A stretch of DNA of 64,000 nucleotides from Sorghum bicolor (lineage: Eukaryota; Streptophyta; Magnoliopsida; Poales; Poaceae): the NCBI RefSeq assembly GCF_000003195.3, contig NC_012870.2:27424202-27488201 (forward strand), read 5' to 3'. Made by a program: the position numbers and the translations under genes. Below are positions 11,511 to 23,746 of the stretch, piece by piece. Within the stretch, counting starts at the first letter, position 1, and each line of letters opens with the position of its first letter. The notes beneath the pieces were generated by a model. The model did not search any database and was not told where the DNA came from. It saw only the letters and a program-made list of their open reading frames with translations.

Positions 11511-12120
11511 ATCTTCAAAAAATGTGTCAGCAACTTGTTGTCAAGTGCTTTCTATAACAAAATATTAAATTTTGGTGCATGTGCATATACTAGTCCACTA
11601 GATTCAGAATATATTCTACTAGTATACCTTATATTTGTCTACTTTATTCTTGCATCAGGATGGGCAACAGCGAATATGGCTAACAGTATCTGATTTCTTT
11701 GTTGTGTTCTCTGTATCAGTCCTTTTTCCATTTTTCCTCGTTCCTTTTTTGCCCTTTTGGTTGGGATAATTGGACCATGAAAGTGGTGCAAAAAGTGGAG
11801 CTGGCCGGGCATGGCCAAAACCGAAAAGGAGGGAAAGTGACATGCAACTGCTTGTGCAATTGCCCCCACTGACCTTAAAAGCCAAAGCTGAATATTTTAA
11901 CTCTCCTTTGCAATTTGCATACTACTGCCAGCTCACTCCTACAAAAAAAAGTCCAATCAATAAGGAAAATGACAGGCAAAAGAAATGGAGAAATACAGAT
12001 CTAGCACATAGATTTATGAGAGGGATGGGGAGGGGCAAAAGAGATATGGGAGATAAGATATGGACCTATGAAAAATAAAATGTTTACTAACTAAACCAGT
12101 ATTAGGGCACTGATCATCAC
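11511..12120. other. Intergenic DNA, no gene seen
   Basis: No domain or splice-consistent exon was recognised. The frames at 11639-11885 (-) and 11770-12078 (+) overlap on opposite strands and resemble nothing I know. Confidence 0.5.
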
Positions 12121-12386
12121 GTACCCCCTCTATTCCTTTTTAAATGTTGCTATGATGTTCATGCTGGTCAAACTTTTTAAAATGCAACTAGATTTATAGA
12201 AAATGTTAGCAACATTTGTATTTTCAAATAAGTTTATTGCTCAAATAGATTCAACTATCTATCTAATGATACTAATTGTGTACTGTAAATATAATTATTA
12301 CACTATATATATTTAGTTAAAGTTGAATATGTTTAACCTCTCGAGAAATATGAACGATAGTTAAAAGGGTCAGGGAAAATACTATT
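12121..12386. repeat. Stowaway-like MITE
   Basis: The left end TACCCCCTCTATTCCTTTTT is approximately the complement of the right end AAAAGGGTCAGGGAAAATAC. The AT-rich interior has the 'ggtcaaac' and 'agatttatag' motifs common in this grass family. No coding capacity. The right boundary is approximate. Confidence 0.45.
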
Positions 12387-12519
12387 ACAGACTAAGAATA
12401 CGATTGGACACCTCATTAGAAAGAAACAATCGAGGAAGTTTCTTTCTATTAATTTATACCTAATAACAGCAATGAAGGAAATATTTTTCTTCTGTCTCAA
12501 GCTCTCTTTCCAATCCTTA

Positions 12520-12884
12520 GAGCAACTCCAGCCTAAGTCTCTAAATTAAGCCCTTAAACTTTTATTTACAAGCTATGATAAAAAAATAGGGGCTCAAATT
12601 AAGACCCAACTTGACCAAGTCCTTATCTCACATGGAACCCACCTGTCATTGACAAATCGTATATCAACTCCACCATTTGTAATTCTTGTCTTGATTTATG
12701 GGTGGGGAGAGGAAAGTGGGTGGGATCCACTGGATAGGGGGGTCTAGATGTGAGGAGCTGAAACTATAATTTGAGAGGGCATGGAAAATTGGAGGCCAAG
12801 TAGGAGGTGGGTTGGAGTTGATTTTTTTATCAAATCTCTAGATTTAGAATAAGGACTTGTTTAAGAGATGGGTTGGAGTTGCTC
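12520..12884. repeat. Tourist-like MITE, 365 bp, TTA target duplication
   Basis: GAGCAACTCCAGCC (12520) pairs with the complement of GGGTTGGAGTTGCTC (ending 12884). TTA flanks both ends (12517-12519 and 12885-12887). The short inverted ends, TTA site and size fit PIF/Harbinger-derived Tourist MITEs. Confidence 0.65.
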
Positions 12885-12887
12885 TTA

Positions 12888-14819
12888 GGTCTCTCCCTGT
12901 TCTGTCCCTTATTAGGTCAGTCGTGTCTTACTCCCATTCTTCTCGTTTTATGTTGGGAGTTACAAAATTTTTAATTATTGGCACCACACCATTCGTGTTC
13001 ATGGCTACCCAAGCCCATTGGTATCGCGGCATATGTGTGGTCGTATACCACATCTTTCTCTTTACTTCAGCTCACAATAGGTTCACATTATTTATATTGA
13101 GTCAATTTCCCGATTAATCCTTTGTTGCATCATCATTAATTACAGACCTTAAATTTATTTAACTTAAGGTTGGGCTAAGTCTAATTAAATCCAACAAAAA
13201 ATAGTTAGCATATTATCATTAGCATGAGCACCACGCAACAGATTGTATGTCAACACATGGGTATGCTTGCTAGTTAATATTAATAAAGAATAACATGCAT
13301 ATGGGGTCGTAAACTGAAAATTAAGTTGCAGTGTCGTAAACAGATGATGCATATAGAATGGGCGATGAACTTCGTTCCTATCTGTTAACTAGGAAACCAT
13401 CTTTGCCGTGCTTCAAAACACAAACAATATATCATTACCACCATTCACACTGCCCTTTTGGCGGTTGACATTTGGGTGGTGCCATCTCCACTTGCACAAT
13501 TGTCAACCAATTTAACAGCGCATAATATATTATTTTACCTGATCCCCCTTCCCCCAAAGTTCGCACGCGTATACCCATTGTCAACTCACTGGTCAACCAA
13601 GGTTCTGAAAAGTGAAGTGATTAATGGTAATTGTACTAAAGTGCTGAACACTACTGCTTAAGTGCTGATCACCCAATACCTTAGTAGGAGTTGTAAGCAT
13701 TGTGCTTATAAAAAAGTTGGGCAGAAGGTTTTCATGCTTACAACTGACTTCCACTCAGATAGCCTTTTGGGATATTCAGTGGTGCGAGTGCATTCATATT
13801 GCACCCACGAAAAGTACATTTCGAATTGCGCCCGTTTCTCAGAAATATGTGACTGAGAATAGATTAACTTTCAAAATATAACCTGAAAGCGTAATGAACT
13901 AAGAATGCGTTTAAACTTTAACATGTATCAAAAAATCTTTTATTTGAAAATATATTGTTGAACCTATATATGTTTGCTGAGGCGCAAAGCAAAATCTTAA
14001 ATACAGAAACTTAGAGAAACCGCCAAGTTTAACTGCTCATGTAACCTCGTCTATCATGAGTAACTTTCGGCTAGTCATATATGCTATAAAACAAGCTAGT
14101 GAAATAATCACTTTTGACACCTGGATATCAAATCCTATAAGAACTCGACATCTATGCAGCCTCCTGCATGCCACCTTTTCAAAGTGATGCACTGAAAAAG
14201 ACTTTTTAAAAAAAGAACTTTGAACAAGCTTTGAGTGCACTTTCCAATCAAAGGCAAAATAAAGAAAAGAAAAGTAGCCACACAGTGGCTAGAGATGACT
14301 CACGAGTAACTAGCTATGAGAATTCTAACTTCCTAGTCCACATCGAGTTTTTAAACAACCTTATCATGATTATTTTGAATATGGTACTAGCAGTATTTGT
14401 TTTACGTGTGGTCAAGTTTTAATAAGGAAAGAGCATATCGAAAAGAGACGAGATAGTGATGCTCAACCAACCCATCACAGACACGCGCAGATTTTTTTGG
14501 CATGTCGCTCTCGAAAAGGGAAAAAAAGATATGAAACCAAAGGTGAACATGCCCTGTAATTGACGCAATTGATGTGAACCAGTAAGTTGTTTGTAATCAC
14601 ACAGGCTGATTACAGGTGCTACTAATTGTCTAATGGTGGAATTGGTCAAGGTCTATTAATTAATCAGTACATGGAAAACTTTAAAGGAAATTAAAGTGTA
14701 TACATGCTCGTGCTTCAAATGGTTTCAAGTGAAAATGCCAGTAAATGTCAGGGTTTCCATCGTGTACACATGAGCTAGAACACGGTTCCACGCTACTGCG
14801 AAAATAATTCGTAGTACCA
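12888..14819. other. Intergenic DNA, no gene seen
   Basis: Only short unremarkable open frames are present on both strands. I see no domain, no splice-linked exon series and no clear repeat ends. Confidence 0.5.
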
Positions 14820-14975
14820 GGAGGTCCTTTTAGAGGTGGCTCAATTTCTAGTCACATCTATAGTGGCCCTCTATTTGTAGAGCCGGTGGCTTCTCCTCTG
14901 CAAATACATCTAATTTTAGAGAGGCGGCTCTATTTTCAACCGTCTCTAGAATCGATTTCTAGAGGCGGCTATAAA
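14820..14975. repeat. Probable CACTA-type subterminal repeats (target of the ORF1 retroposon)
   Basis: The motif 'agaggcggct' or 'agaggtggct', with 'agagccggtggct' and 'caaccgtctctag' variants, recurs at about 14832, 14879, 14920, 14937 and 14961. Dense short motifs in both orientations are characteristic of CACTA subterminal DNA. The ORF1 retroposon is inserted at 14990. Whatever followed may continue after 22561. Confidence 0.4.
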
Positions 14976-15108
14976 TTGAGCCATATCTAACCTATCAACC
15001 AAGAATCAATACTTCATTGCACGTGACAACAAGTTAACTGGTGAGGGTTGGAGGAGCATGGACCCCCCACCCAACCCTCTTCCTCCCGAGCCTCCGCCGC
15101 CTCTTTCC

Positions 15109-15526
15109 TGTTAGCTAAACTGTTGCGTCATGTAATTTGAATAGTTAAGTTCATTGAGTCGTAGTCAGGGTTAGCAGGTAGCGGGTGGCCAAAGGCACGC
15201 TTGGTCCACGACACAGCCTAGGAGGTCGAGAGTCCGCGCCATGCCATGTATTGCAGCGCGTAGCGTACGTTGCGAGGAAACGATGTATCGCGCGATAAGC
15301 AGTATGGCGCGGGGAGACTCGGAGCCTGTTCCGAGATCTCTAGGAGTCCCTAATAAAAGGAAAGACATGATGCTTTGCGGGGTTGCGATACGGCAGCCAA
15401 ATATCTCGTGTGTTGGTTGTTTTGTGTTTCCATCTATCTCGTTTTCGCTCTCACCGCGGTGATCGCGATCACCGTCACACCACCATTGGCGCAGCACGAG
15501 TTCCAGGGCATCGCCTGGTTCTAACA
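15109..15526 (+). repeat. Copia 5' LTR
   Basis: 418 bp, TGTTAG...CTAACA. It is followed after two bases by a tRNA-Met primer binding site. Confidence 0.93.
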
Positions 15527-15528
15527 CG

Positions 15529-15541
15529 TGGTATCAGAGCT
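15529..15541 (+). promoter_or_regulatory. Primer binding site, initiator tRNA-Met type
   Basis: TGGTATCAGAGCT directly downstream of the 5' LTR matches the 3' end complement of plant initiator methionine tRNA, the usual Copia primer. Confidence 0.9.
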
Positions 15542-15614
15542 GCGGTTCGAGAAGGTGCAGGAAGGCAGTGATAAGGTGTAGAGGAAGACCGGAGAAGAAG
15601 AAGCCCTCGCCGAG

Positions 15615-16197
15615 ATGTCCACTTCCCCGTCGACGTCGTCGGACAAAGAGGTGATGGAACGTGCGTTCGCGCAGGCGGTCCGAAACTTGATGTGGCCAAT
15701 GCTTACCCGCACTAACTACCAGGGCTGGGCTGCACATGTTCAGTGCAATCTTGAGGCAATGTGTCTCTGGGATGCAGTGCAAGGCGACGACAAGATCGAG
15801 CGGCGTCATGATCGATTGGCACTAGGAGCAATGCTCCGTGGTGTACCTGATGAGATGCATCCAATGCTTCTCAATAAGAAGTCGGTCAAAGAAGCATGGG
15901 AGGCGATCAAGACGATAAGACTTGGCGCAGATCGCGTCAAGGAAGCCAATGCTCAGAAGTTATTGGGTGAATTCGAGTTGATCTCGTTTAAACCGGGAGA
16001 AACCATTGATGATTTTTCGATTTAGATCTCCAAACTGGCTACAGATCTGAAGGGTTTAGGGGAGACCAGCGTTGATGACTCACGAGTGGTGAGAAAATTC
16101 CTTCGCGTGGTGCCAGCTCGCTACAGTCAGGTAGTCGTGGCGATCGAGATGTTCACTGACATGAAAAAGCTCACGATTGAAGAGTTAGTCGCTCATC
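15615..16197 (+). pseudogene. Copia Gag, broken
   Basis: ATG at 15615 begins a Gag with the Copia (UBN2-like) core: NYQGWAAHVQCNLEAMCLWD, LLNKKSVKEAWEAIK, FELISFKPGETIDDF. A TAG at 16023-16025 interrupts the frame. The same frame then continues (ISKLATDLKGLG ... RVVPARYSQVVVAIEMF). At about 16200 the frame meets another stop, and the next residues, HFEKECK, are the second half of a CCHC knuckle. The Gag tail and the first half of the knuckle therefore appear deleted. Confidence 0.8.
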
Positions 16198-19100
16198 TTG
16201 CACTTTGAAAAAGAGTGCAAGACGAAGATGGATGGCGAAGAACGTCAGGATCAAAACCATCATGCCATTGCTGAACAGACAGAGGGAGCTCTTCTGGTGG
16301 CTCAGGTGTGCAATCTTGTGCGCAAGACAACACCAGGAACACAACAGGTGTTTCTGAATCAAGAGAAGGTGTTCCCGGTAGAGTATGGCGATGGGTCATG
16401 GGTCCTTGACACCGGTACAACAAACCATATGATGGGATGCAGGGATGCATTGGTGACTTTGGATGAATCGGTCCGGGGCGCGGTGCGGTTTGGAGATGGA
16501 TCAACGGTGGCGATCCAAGGCATCGGTGCAGTAGCCATCGTTGGAAAGAATGAGGATCATAGAATTCTCACGGAGGTATACTATATTCCATCCCTTAAAT
16601 GCAATGTTGTCAGTCTTGGTCAGTTAGAGGAAGGAGAATGCCATATTGAAATAGATCATGGCATTATGACTGTATTCGAGAGAAGGCAGACAAATCTAGA
16701 GAAGCTTGGGGTGCTGATTCGAGTAGAGAGGAAAAATAGATTATACATGATGAAAGTGAATCTAACCTCTCCTGTCTGTTTGCTGACAAAGATGGATGAA
16801 CAGTCCTAGCTTTGGCACGCACGCTATGGTCATCTGAACTTTAGATCACTGCGTGACTTGGGTGCCAAACAAATGGTGGAAGGGATACCACTGATCAAGA
16901 AAGCGGAGCAGGTCTGTGATGGTTGTGCTTTGGGAAAACATAACACAGCGCCGTTCCCTAGAGCTTCCACTTATCGGGCAAGCAATGGGCTGGAGTTAGT
17001 CCATGGTGACTTATGCGGACAGATTACACCATCGACGCCGGGTGGGAAGTCCTATTTCCTATTGCTTGTCGATGATCACAGCAGATTCATGTGGTTGGAA
17101 CTGCTATCGACAAAGGATGAAGCACTGAACTATTTCAAGAAGTTCAAGGTGGCAGCTGAGGTTGATTCAGGCTGCAGACTGAAAGCATTCAGAACAGATC
17201 GCGGAGGTGAATTCAACTCACGTGCATTCACTATGTACTGTGAAGAAAATGGAATTCGACGCAACACCACCACTGCCTATACACCTCAACAGAACGGAGT
17301 CATTGAAAGACGGAATCAATCCGTGGTTGAAACAGCTTGGTGTTTACTAAAAAGTATGAACGTGCCTGGGAGGTTTTGGGGTGAAGCAGTCAAAACCGCA
17401 GTGTATCTTCTGAATCGGTCACCTATGAAAAGCTTAAATGGTCAGACCCCGTTTGAAGCCTGGTATGGAAGAAAACCAAGTGTTCGACACCTACGTACAT
17501 TTGGATGTCTTGCTTATGCAAAGCGGATAGGGCCAGGGGTCACAAAGCTTTCAGACCAGTCGACACCGGGGGTGTTCTTGGGTTATGATCCCGGGACCAA
17601 GGGATACAGGATATATGATCCTGTACGTGATAAATTGATCATCTCAAGAGATGTGCAATTTGATGAGACAGGTGGCTGTAATTGGGGGGAGAATGGCAGG
17701 AGGACAGATCCTGAAGACAAAGACTCTGGCGATCTAGCGCCGCAGTTCACGGTGGAATATGCTGATGGAGCTGAGATTCGCACTGTTCATCATCTGACAA
17801 CAGTGGTTGATCTTGCAAATGAGCCAGCGACACCAACAACTCCTGCATTTCCAATTCCATCTGAGGGGGGTGGTAATGGTGGCTCCCCAGAGGAATTCGG
17901 TGGCCCCACCACACCACATTTCCAGTGGGTGTCACCACCATCTGGTGCATCTGAAGGCACTGATGAAGCTCCAAGGAGGTACAGGACCTTGTCTGATCTC
18001 TTTGATCAAACAGAAGAGATGCAAGGATTCGAGTATAGTGGAGTTTGTCTGACTGCGTATGATGAGCCTGCATCTGTAGAACAGGCTTTGTCAGAAGATT
18101 GCTGGAAAAGGGCAATGGAGGCAGAAATGCAGTCAATTGAGGAAAACAAGACCTGGGTGGTTACTGACTTACCACCAAAACAGAAAGCAATCGGCTTGAA
18201 GTGGGTCTTCAAAGTGAAGAAGGATCCAAGTGGAAGGATTGTCAAGCATAAAGCTCGATTAGTGGCAAAGGGCTATGCACAGAGACATGGAGTTGATTAT
18301 GATGAGGTGTTTGCACTAGTTGCCAGAATTGAAACGGTAAGGGTTCTTTTGGCTTTAGCTGCTCAAAGTGGATGGGAGGTACACCATATGGATGTCAAGT
18401 CGGCATTCTTGAATGGAGACTTATCTGAAACTGTCTATGTACAACAGCCCCCTGGTTTCAGTCTGGGCAATGCAGGAAAGGTGCTGAAACTAAACAAAGC
18501 ACTCTATGGTCTAAAGCAGGTGCCTAGGGCCTGGAATGCTAAACTTGATAAAGAGCTACTTGCACTTGGTTTTCAGAAGAGCAAACATGAGTATGTTGTC
18601 TACAGAAGAGGAGATGAGAAGTCTTTCTTGCTGGTTGGGGTTTATGTGGATGATCTGATTATCTCTGGTGCAAATGTGAATGATATCAGATTGTTCAACC
18701 AGCAGATGATGAAGAAATTCAAGATGAGTGACCTTGGTCTTCTGAGCTATTACCTAGGCATTGAGGTAAAGCAGAATGCAGAGGGGATTACTCTGAGTCA
18801 GGCAGCTTATGCGATGAAGATTTTAGAATCAGTGGGAATGAAGAATTGCAATCCTTGTGCAACACCCGTGGAAGTCCGACTCAAGCTAAGCAAGAAGGAG
18901 AATGAGGAGATTGTAGATCCTACAGCCTATAGAAGCATCATTGGGAGTCTCAGATATCTGGTCAATACCAGGCCAGATTTGACATATGCAGTAGGTGTTG
19001 TCAGCAGGCATATGGAGGCACCCAGTTAAGAGCATTGGACAACTATGAAGCATATCTTAAGATATCTAAAGGGTACAGTGAGGTTTGGCTACAAATACCA

Positions 19101-19602
19101 GAGAGGGTATGAACTGAAACCACTGCTATTGGGTTTCAGTGATAGTGATTTTGCCGGGGATATAGAGGATAGAAGAAGTACTTCGGGTGCTGTCTATTTT
19201 CTTGGAAGGAACATTGTCACTTGGGTGTCACAAAAACAGAAGCTAGTGACCTTGTCTTCCTGTGAGGTAGAATACGTTGCAGCAGCTGCAGCAGCGTGTC
19301 AAGGGATTTGGCTAAGCAGACTGATTGGCGACTTATTGGGAACTAAAGAGGTGCATGTAAAACTTCTAATGGATAATATGTCTGCAATAGCACTGAGCAA
19401 GATTCCTGTGCATCATGGGAGAAGCAAACACATTGATACAAGGTATCATTGTCTTCGCGAATGCATTGAGGAAGGGAAGGTGAAAGTAGAACACGTTGGC
19501 ACTGTTGAGCAGTTGGCTAACATCTTCACCAAGGCGCTTGGGCGAATTCGGTTTGCAGAACTGAGGGAGAAATTGGGCGTCATCGAGTTGCAACAGGTTT
19601 AG
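16198..19602 (+). pseudogene. Copia Pol (protease-integrase-RT-RNase H), broken by stops
   Basis: The frame carries aspartic protease WVLDTGTTNHM (about 16400), pre-integrase LWHARYGHLN (16808), and integrase with HGDLCG, RTDRGGEF and PQQNGVIERRN as its D,D,E residues (17000-17310). Reverse transcriptase follows with KARLVAKGYAQ, MDVKSAFLNGDL and YVDDLIISG (18250-18670). RNase H has GFSDSDFAGD and ...EVEYVAAAAA, ending LREKLGVIELQQV (19130-19602). In-frame TAG at 16807-16809 and TAA at 19027-19029 interrupt otherwise continuous homology; each looks like a single substitution. It is inactive as a polyprotein, though the domain motifs remain readable. Confidence 0.9.
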
Positions 19603-19611
19603 GCGGTGATT

Positions 19612-20027
19612 TGTTAGCTAAATTGTTGCGTCATGTAGTTTGAATAGTTAAGTTCATTGAGTCGTAGTCAGGGTTAGCAGGTAGCGGGTGACCAAAGGCG
19701 CGCTTGGTCCACGACGCAGCCTAGGAGGTTGAGAATCCACGCCATGCCATGTATTGCAGCGCGTAGCGTACGTCGCGAGGAAACGATGTATCGCGCGATA
19801 AGCAGTATGGCGCGGGGAGACTCGGAGCCTGTTCCGAGATCTCTAGGAGTCCCTAATAAAAAGGAAAGACATGATCCTTTGTGGGGTTGTGATACGGCAG
19901 CCAAATATCTCGTGTGTTGGTTGTTTTGTGTTTCCATCTATCTCGTTTTCGCTCTCGCCCCGGTGATCGCGATCACCGTCACACCACCATTGCAGCACGA
20001 GTTCTAGGGCATCGCCTGGTTCTAACA
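19612..20027 (+). repeat. Copia 3' LTR
   Basis: 416 bp, same ends as the 5' LTR, with scattered differences mostly of the C-to-T/G-to-A type, and a 3-bp indel near 19992. Confidence 0.93.
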
Positions 20028-22561
20028 TTTCCACTATCAAATCCACCATAACCAAGCCGCCTCCCCGTGAGCCCCTGCCAGATCCGGCACCGGTGTCATC
20101 CGCTCTACTCGCTGATGGCAGCAGCTCCGCGAGAGACCGTGCTTTGGTGAAGCCATGGCTGTATCATCGCGAGCTGCTCCTGGCGGCGCCGCCGGTGGCC
20201 CCCAAGACTTCTCCCCCACCTGCGGGTGCAGCGGCAACGGAGCTGCCGTCATCTACCTCCCTGTACCAGCCCTTCTAGTCCGGTCAACCTGTTGCCGTGG
20301 CGCCTAGCTCGCTGCTGGCCTAGAACAGGGCAGGCTTGTGGGCCGGTGTCCGTGCTGGCCACCCCTCACCGACGCTGTGGCCTTGCCCGTTGGGCTTTGC
20401 CAAAATTGTCGTCGATCTGGTGGTGGATGTCCTAGGGCTAGCACCTGACTCGTCATCCTTCGCCGAGCCAGCCACCGCATCTCGGCCTTCACCACCGCCT
20501 CACGCTCCCGTGGTGCCCACGCCAACACCGCCGGGGGCTGAGGATGACGCCACGGTCGCGGCCACAGCCCTGGTGGTCGGGGAAGCTAGCTCTGGTGCTT
20601 GGTCCACCCCGGTGTTGGGGTTGGATGCTTGGAACGTCGCGGCCATGCCGGGGGGCCATCACTGGAGGTCCCGAGCTCTTCGCTCTTGCCAGCCGCAGCA
20701 CCGTTCTTTCCCAGGTCCTCCTCGGGCGGGCGGTCCAAGTGCCGGCGATGGGTTGACGAGGACGGCGACGAGACTGATGACGACTTCCCCACGACATACC
20801 TGGAGGCTGCTCGTCGCCCGGCGAAGGTGCCCCCCGCATCTCCTGTGCGCCCCCAGGCTTGCGTTGGGCGCGGCAGGGTGGATGCCATTCAGGGGCCTTT
20901 GCGAGGCCATGCTGGCCGTGGGCAGACGAGGCACAGTCGACCGCGCCCTCAACTTGTGCACGGCTTCCCGATTCAGCCAGTGGATGGTCGTGTCCCAGTG
21001 CGCCAACGCCTTGGCCACCGTGGACGGGTCTCCGCCCCCAATGGTGATGGGTGGCGTGAGATCCTCCCCCAGCTAGGGGCAGGGTCTGTTTCTTCGTCGA
21101 TGGTGCCTCGCCTCAACCAGAACCAGCTTTCACAGAAGAGGATTTCGACAGAGCTCCTTGGTAGATGCTTCAAATGCCTCTCCTACTCGCATCGAGTAGC
21201 GACTTGTCGGCTCCCATGTCGCTGTCTGCGGTGTCACAGATTCGGGCATCTCGCGAAGGACTGTAGGCATTGGTCTGCTTCAACCATGATGACGGGCGCC
21301 AGTCTTCCACGACACTCTGCTTACGACGCCCCCATGGCCTCCCAGCAAGCGTCGCTCGGCGGTGTAGAGGCTGGCGCAGTGGGGGTTGTGGGGGGCGTTG
21401 GGAGACGACGACGACGTCGACGGCAAAGGGCTAGATCAAAGGACTCCGGCTCGGGAGCGCCAGCTGATCAAGCGAGTTTGCCACCTACTACTACTGCCTT
21501 CGATTTTGCGCACTCTTCTACTATCGCTTGCTGCCCCCTTGAGCTCGATCCGCTCGATGTGGTGCTATGCGAGGGCACTGGGACTCCCACTTGGGTTGAC
21601 CCGATGCTCGATGAACTAGATGCCTCACTTCAGCTCGCTGCCTCGCCTGTCGTCAATCGATCGGTTGGTGCTTTGGCGCTTGAGCGCCCGTCTACCATGC
21701 CTGCGGCGTCTCTGGGGGTTCAGGCTTTGTTGGTGGGCGCACGCTCGCCACTAACGATGGTTCCGCTCAGCTTTGCGGATGCTGAGGCGTCTGGGGTGGA
21801 GGCGGTGGGTCCGCTCGATGTCAAGGTTGGTGATACGGCCCAGGTCGGGTCAGAGGTTCCCTTGGTGTTGGATCTTTGTCACTCAGGCATGGACGTATGC
21901 ACCTCGGGCAAAACAACCTCAGCAACGGTGTGGGCGGGGGGATCACCACCCCTAGCCCCGGATCTAGCCACGCCGACTGTTCCTGCGGCTGCATTGTCGA
22001 TTGTGGAAAGTTTGGAGGAACGGCTGTCTTCCTTTGCAGCTGCCCCTCATCCATGGGCCGCCGAGGTTGCGCAAACCTCGAACGCCGGCTCCCGTCACGT
22101 CGTTGAGGCGCAGTGTGCGTATTGCTGCCCAACCGCGTGAGGCTGACTCCACCAAACAGGCTCAACGTGTCCTCATACAGAAGCTAGGATTTGAGGCACC
22201 GTCCCCCAATGTTGGCTCTGACACGGTGCGCAAGTACAAGGCGGCTTTCCGAGAACCGCTTTCAGACTCCACCTATGATGCACTACAACTTCTTCTTGGT
22301 CGGGACTTTGACTCAGTGGCCATGAAACTGGACATGATTGGGTTGGATGATGAGGCCAACTAGCCCATCGACACTAGCACCTTTGTCGTTATAGTTTAAT
22401 GTAATCACAATCTCGTGCGAGTGTTGGTTGGGTGTAGGGTGTAATTTATGGTAATCTCTGGATTACCATAATTTGACTCTGATTGTAACAAAACTACTTT
22501 ATTCTACTTAATGAAATACGTGCTACAGCATGTTCTCGAAAAAAAATTGAGCCATATCTAA

Positions 22562-23746
22562 AAAAAGGAATTGTATAATAAAATTTAAATTTTCAAATGA
22601 TTCTTAGATAGAGAAATAACCAAAATAAAAAACTTATTTTAAAAGTTATGTAACTTTACAGTGGATAACTTTTTTTGAAATAAAAAAGAAAGTTATGTCT
22701 GACCATGGAGGAGGCTCACGACTTCCGCAACTGAAGCATGGGATCTAAGTGAGGATTTGAACTCCGAGAAATACACTGTTGCATCTCCTTGTTTTGTTTG
22801 TCTCACTTTCGTATTCGCATTGCATATATTTCATATATAGTGAGCTTTCGCTTGTGGCTACTCTGTTATGCATGTTTGTGAGTGTAGGCATACTTTAAAT
22901 AAGTTTCGAATCACTCAAAAGCACCATCAAGATTTGTGGACTGAAGAAGGGAAGGAAAGAAAGCAAAACGGGAGGCTAACACATTTTTTTTTCTGCAGGA
23001 TTTCCAAATAAACAGGCCTACCCGGTTTTGAGAACCGGCATGGCAGGATCTACAGGCTTGTGTGGTAAGGTAGAAAAAACAGTCTAGATGAATTTTCAGA
23101 CTGTGTGCTGTATTTAACGTATATTTTGCATAAAGAATCCTATTCAAAACTCCCACCCCTTAGCATCGATTAGATTCTTTAAACATGATGGGTCATTAAT
23201 TCTTGAAATCTGTTCATAACCACAACTTGTTACAACATAGGTTTGTCATTGCACAATGTTTTTAGGTAGTTGTTTGGTTCGCTACTGCTGCACATGTTAG
23301 ACTTATTTTTTTCAAACTATGCGCAACTATAGACTCGATTTTACTCGCCAAACTTTCTATAGCAACCATAATTTGCTTAAGACTAGGCATAGAAAACTAC
23401 ATCAATCAAACAGGCCTGAAAGGCAGAATATGGCAGTAGCATTGAAGTGTAATATAACCACCACATATCATGGTCTTGAAAAGAGCGCAGCTGCGGAAGG
23501 CACACATGAGGTTGACACAAAGCAAGAAGAGACTCCAATCGTTGATTTGAAAACGTACGGAAGTAGACAATATATATCTCATGGTTAGCATATTACATGC
23601 AACAACTTGCAGAAGAATCACATTATCCCTTGATTTAGTTATATATACCGCAAAACGGCTCCTGAAACAAAAGCTAGGAGGCTGGTCGGTTATTGCTTAT
23701 TTTTCCCCGAGACCAGGAGAGGGACTGTTCCATCTCGAAACCAGAT
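22562..23746. other. Intergenic DNA between retroposon and pyrophosphatase gene
   Basis: AT-rich, with no supported gene. Its start (22562-22700) should be the continuation of the element or site broken at 14990. The part nearest 23746 is likely 3' untranslated sequence of the minus-strand pyrophosphatase gene; a polyadenylation site was not identified. Confidence 0.5.

Larger units (their letters stand above)
15109..20027 (+). mobile_element. Copia LTR retrotransposon, 4.9 kb, with TTTCC target duplication
   Basis: The two LTRs (15109-15526 and 19612-20027) begin TGTTAG and end CTAACA. TTTCC flanks the element at 15104-15108 and 20028-20032. The domain order protease, integrase, reverse transcriptase, RNase H is that of Copia. 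By eye the LTRs differ at about 15 positions in about 415 plus two small indels (about 3.5-4%), so the insertion is not recent. Coding regions have several stops and part of gag is deleted, so it is not autonomous. It is inserted within the ORF1 of the older retroposon. Confidence 0.95.
15058..22363 (+). pseudogene. Zinc-knuckle ORF1-like protein of the retroposon (interrupted, frameshifted)
   Basis: The frame starts at ATG 15058 (MDPPPNPLPPEPPPPLS), is interrupted by the Copia insertion at 15108/15109, and resumes in phase at 20033 (TIKSTITKPPPREPLP). It then meets TAG at 20276-20278 and a second stop shortly after. Reading shifts frame around 20680 and continues 20599-22140 in the next frame. 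This part holds two CX2CX4HX4C knuckles (CFKCLSYSHRVATC and CLRCHRFGHLAKDC, about 21169-21260). A last frame change near 22090 leads to the C-terminal domain (RRSVRIAAQPREADSTKQAQ ... LGRDFDSVAMKLDMIGLD), ending at TAG 22361-22363. Nucleic-acid-binding ORF1 or Gag-like proteins package the RNA of L1-type elements. This copy cannot make a full protein. Confidence 0.6.
14991..22546 (+). mobile_element. ORF1-only non-LTR retroposon (HAL1-like), split by a Copia element
   Basis: The 15-bp sequence TTGAGCCATATCTAA occurs at 14976-14990 and again at 22547-22561, directly after an A run at 22539-22546. This is the signature of target-primed insertion: a long direct repeat with a poly(A) tail. Removing the Copia insertion (15109-20027) and one copy of its 5-bp duplication leaves about 2.63 kb. 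The body has one damaged ORF encoding a proline-rich protein with two CCHC zinc knuckles, and no endonuclease or reverse transcriptase. Both ends are defined, so the missing enzymes are not the result of ordinary 5' truncation. It resembles a LINE reduced to its first ORF that would have to be moved in trans. Confidence 0.7.

Noticed and set aside
15529..15541. Possible tRNA-Met gene
   Set aside because: Only the 3'-end complement is present, as expected of a retrotransposon primer site; there is no cloverleaf.
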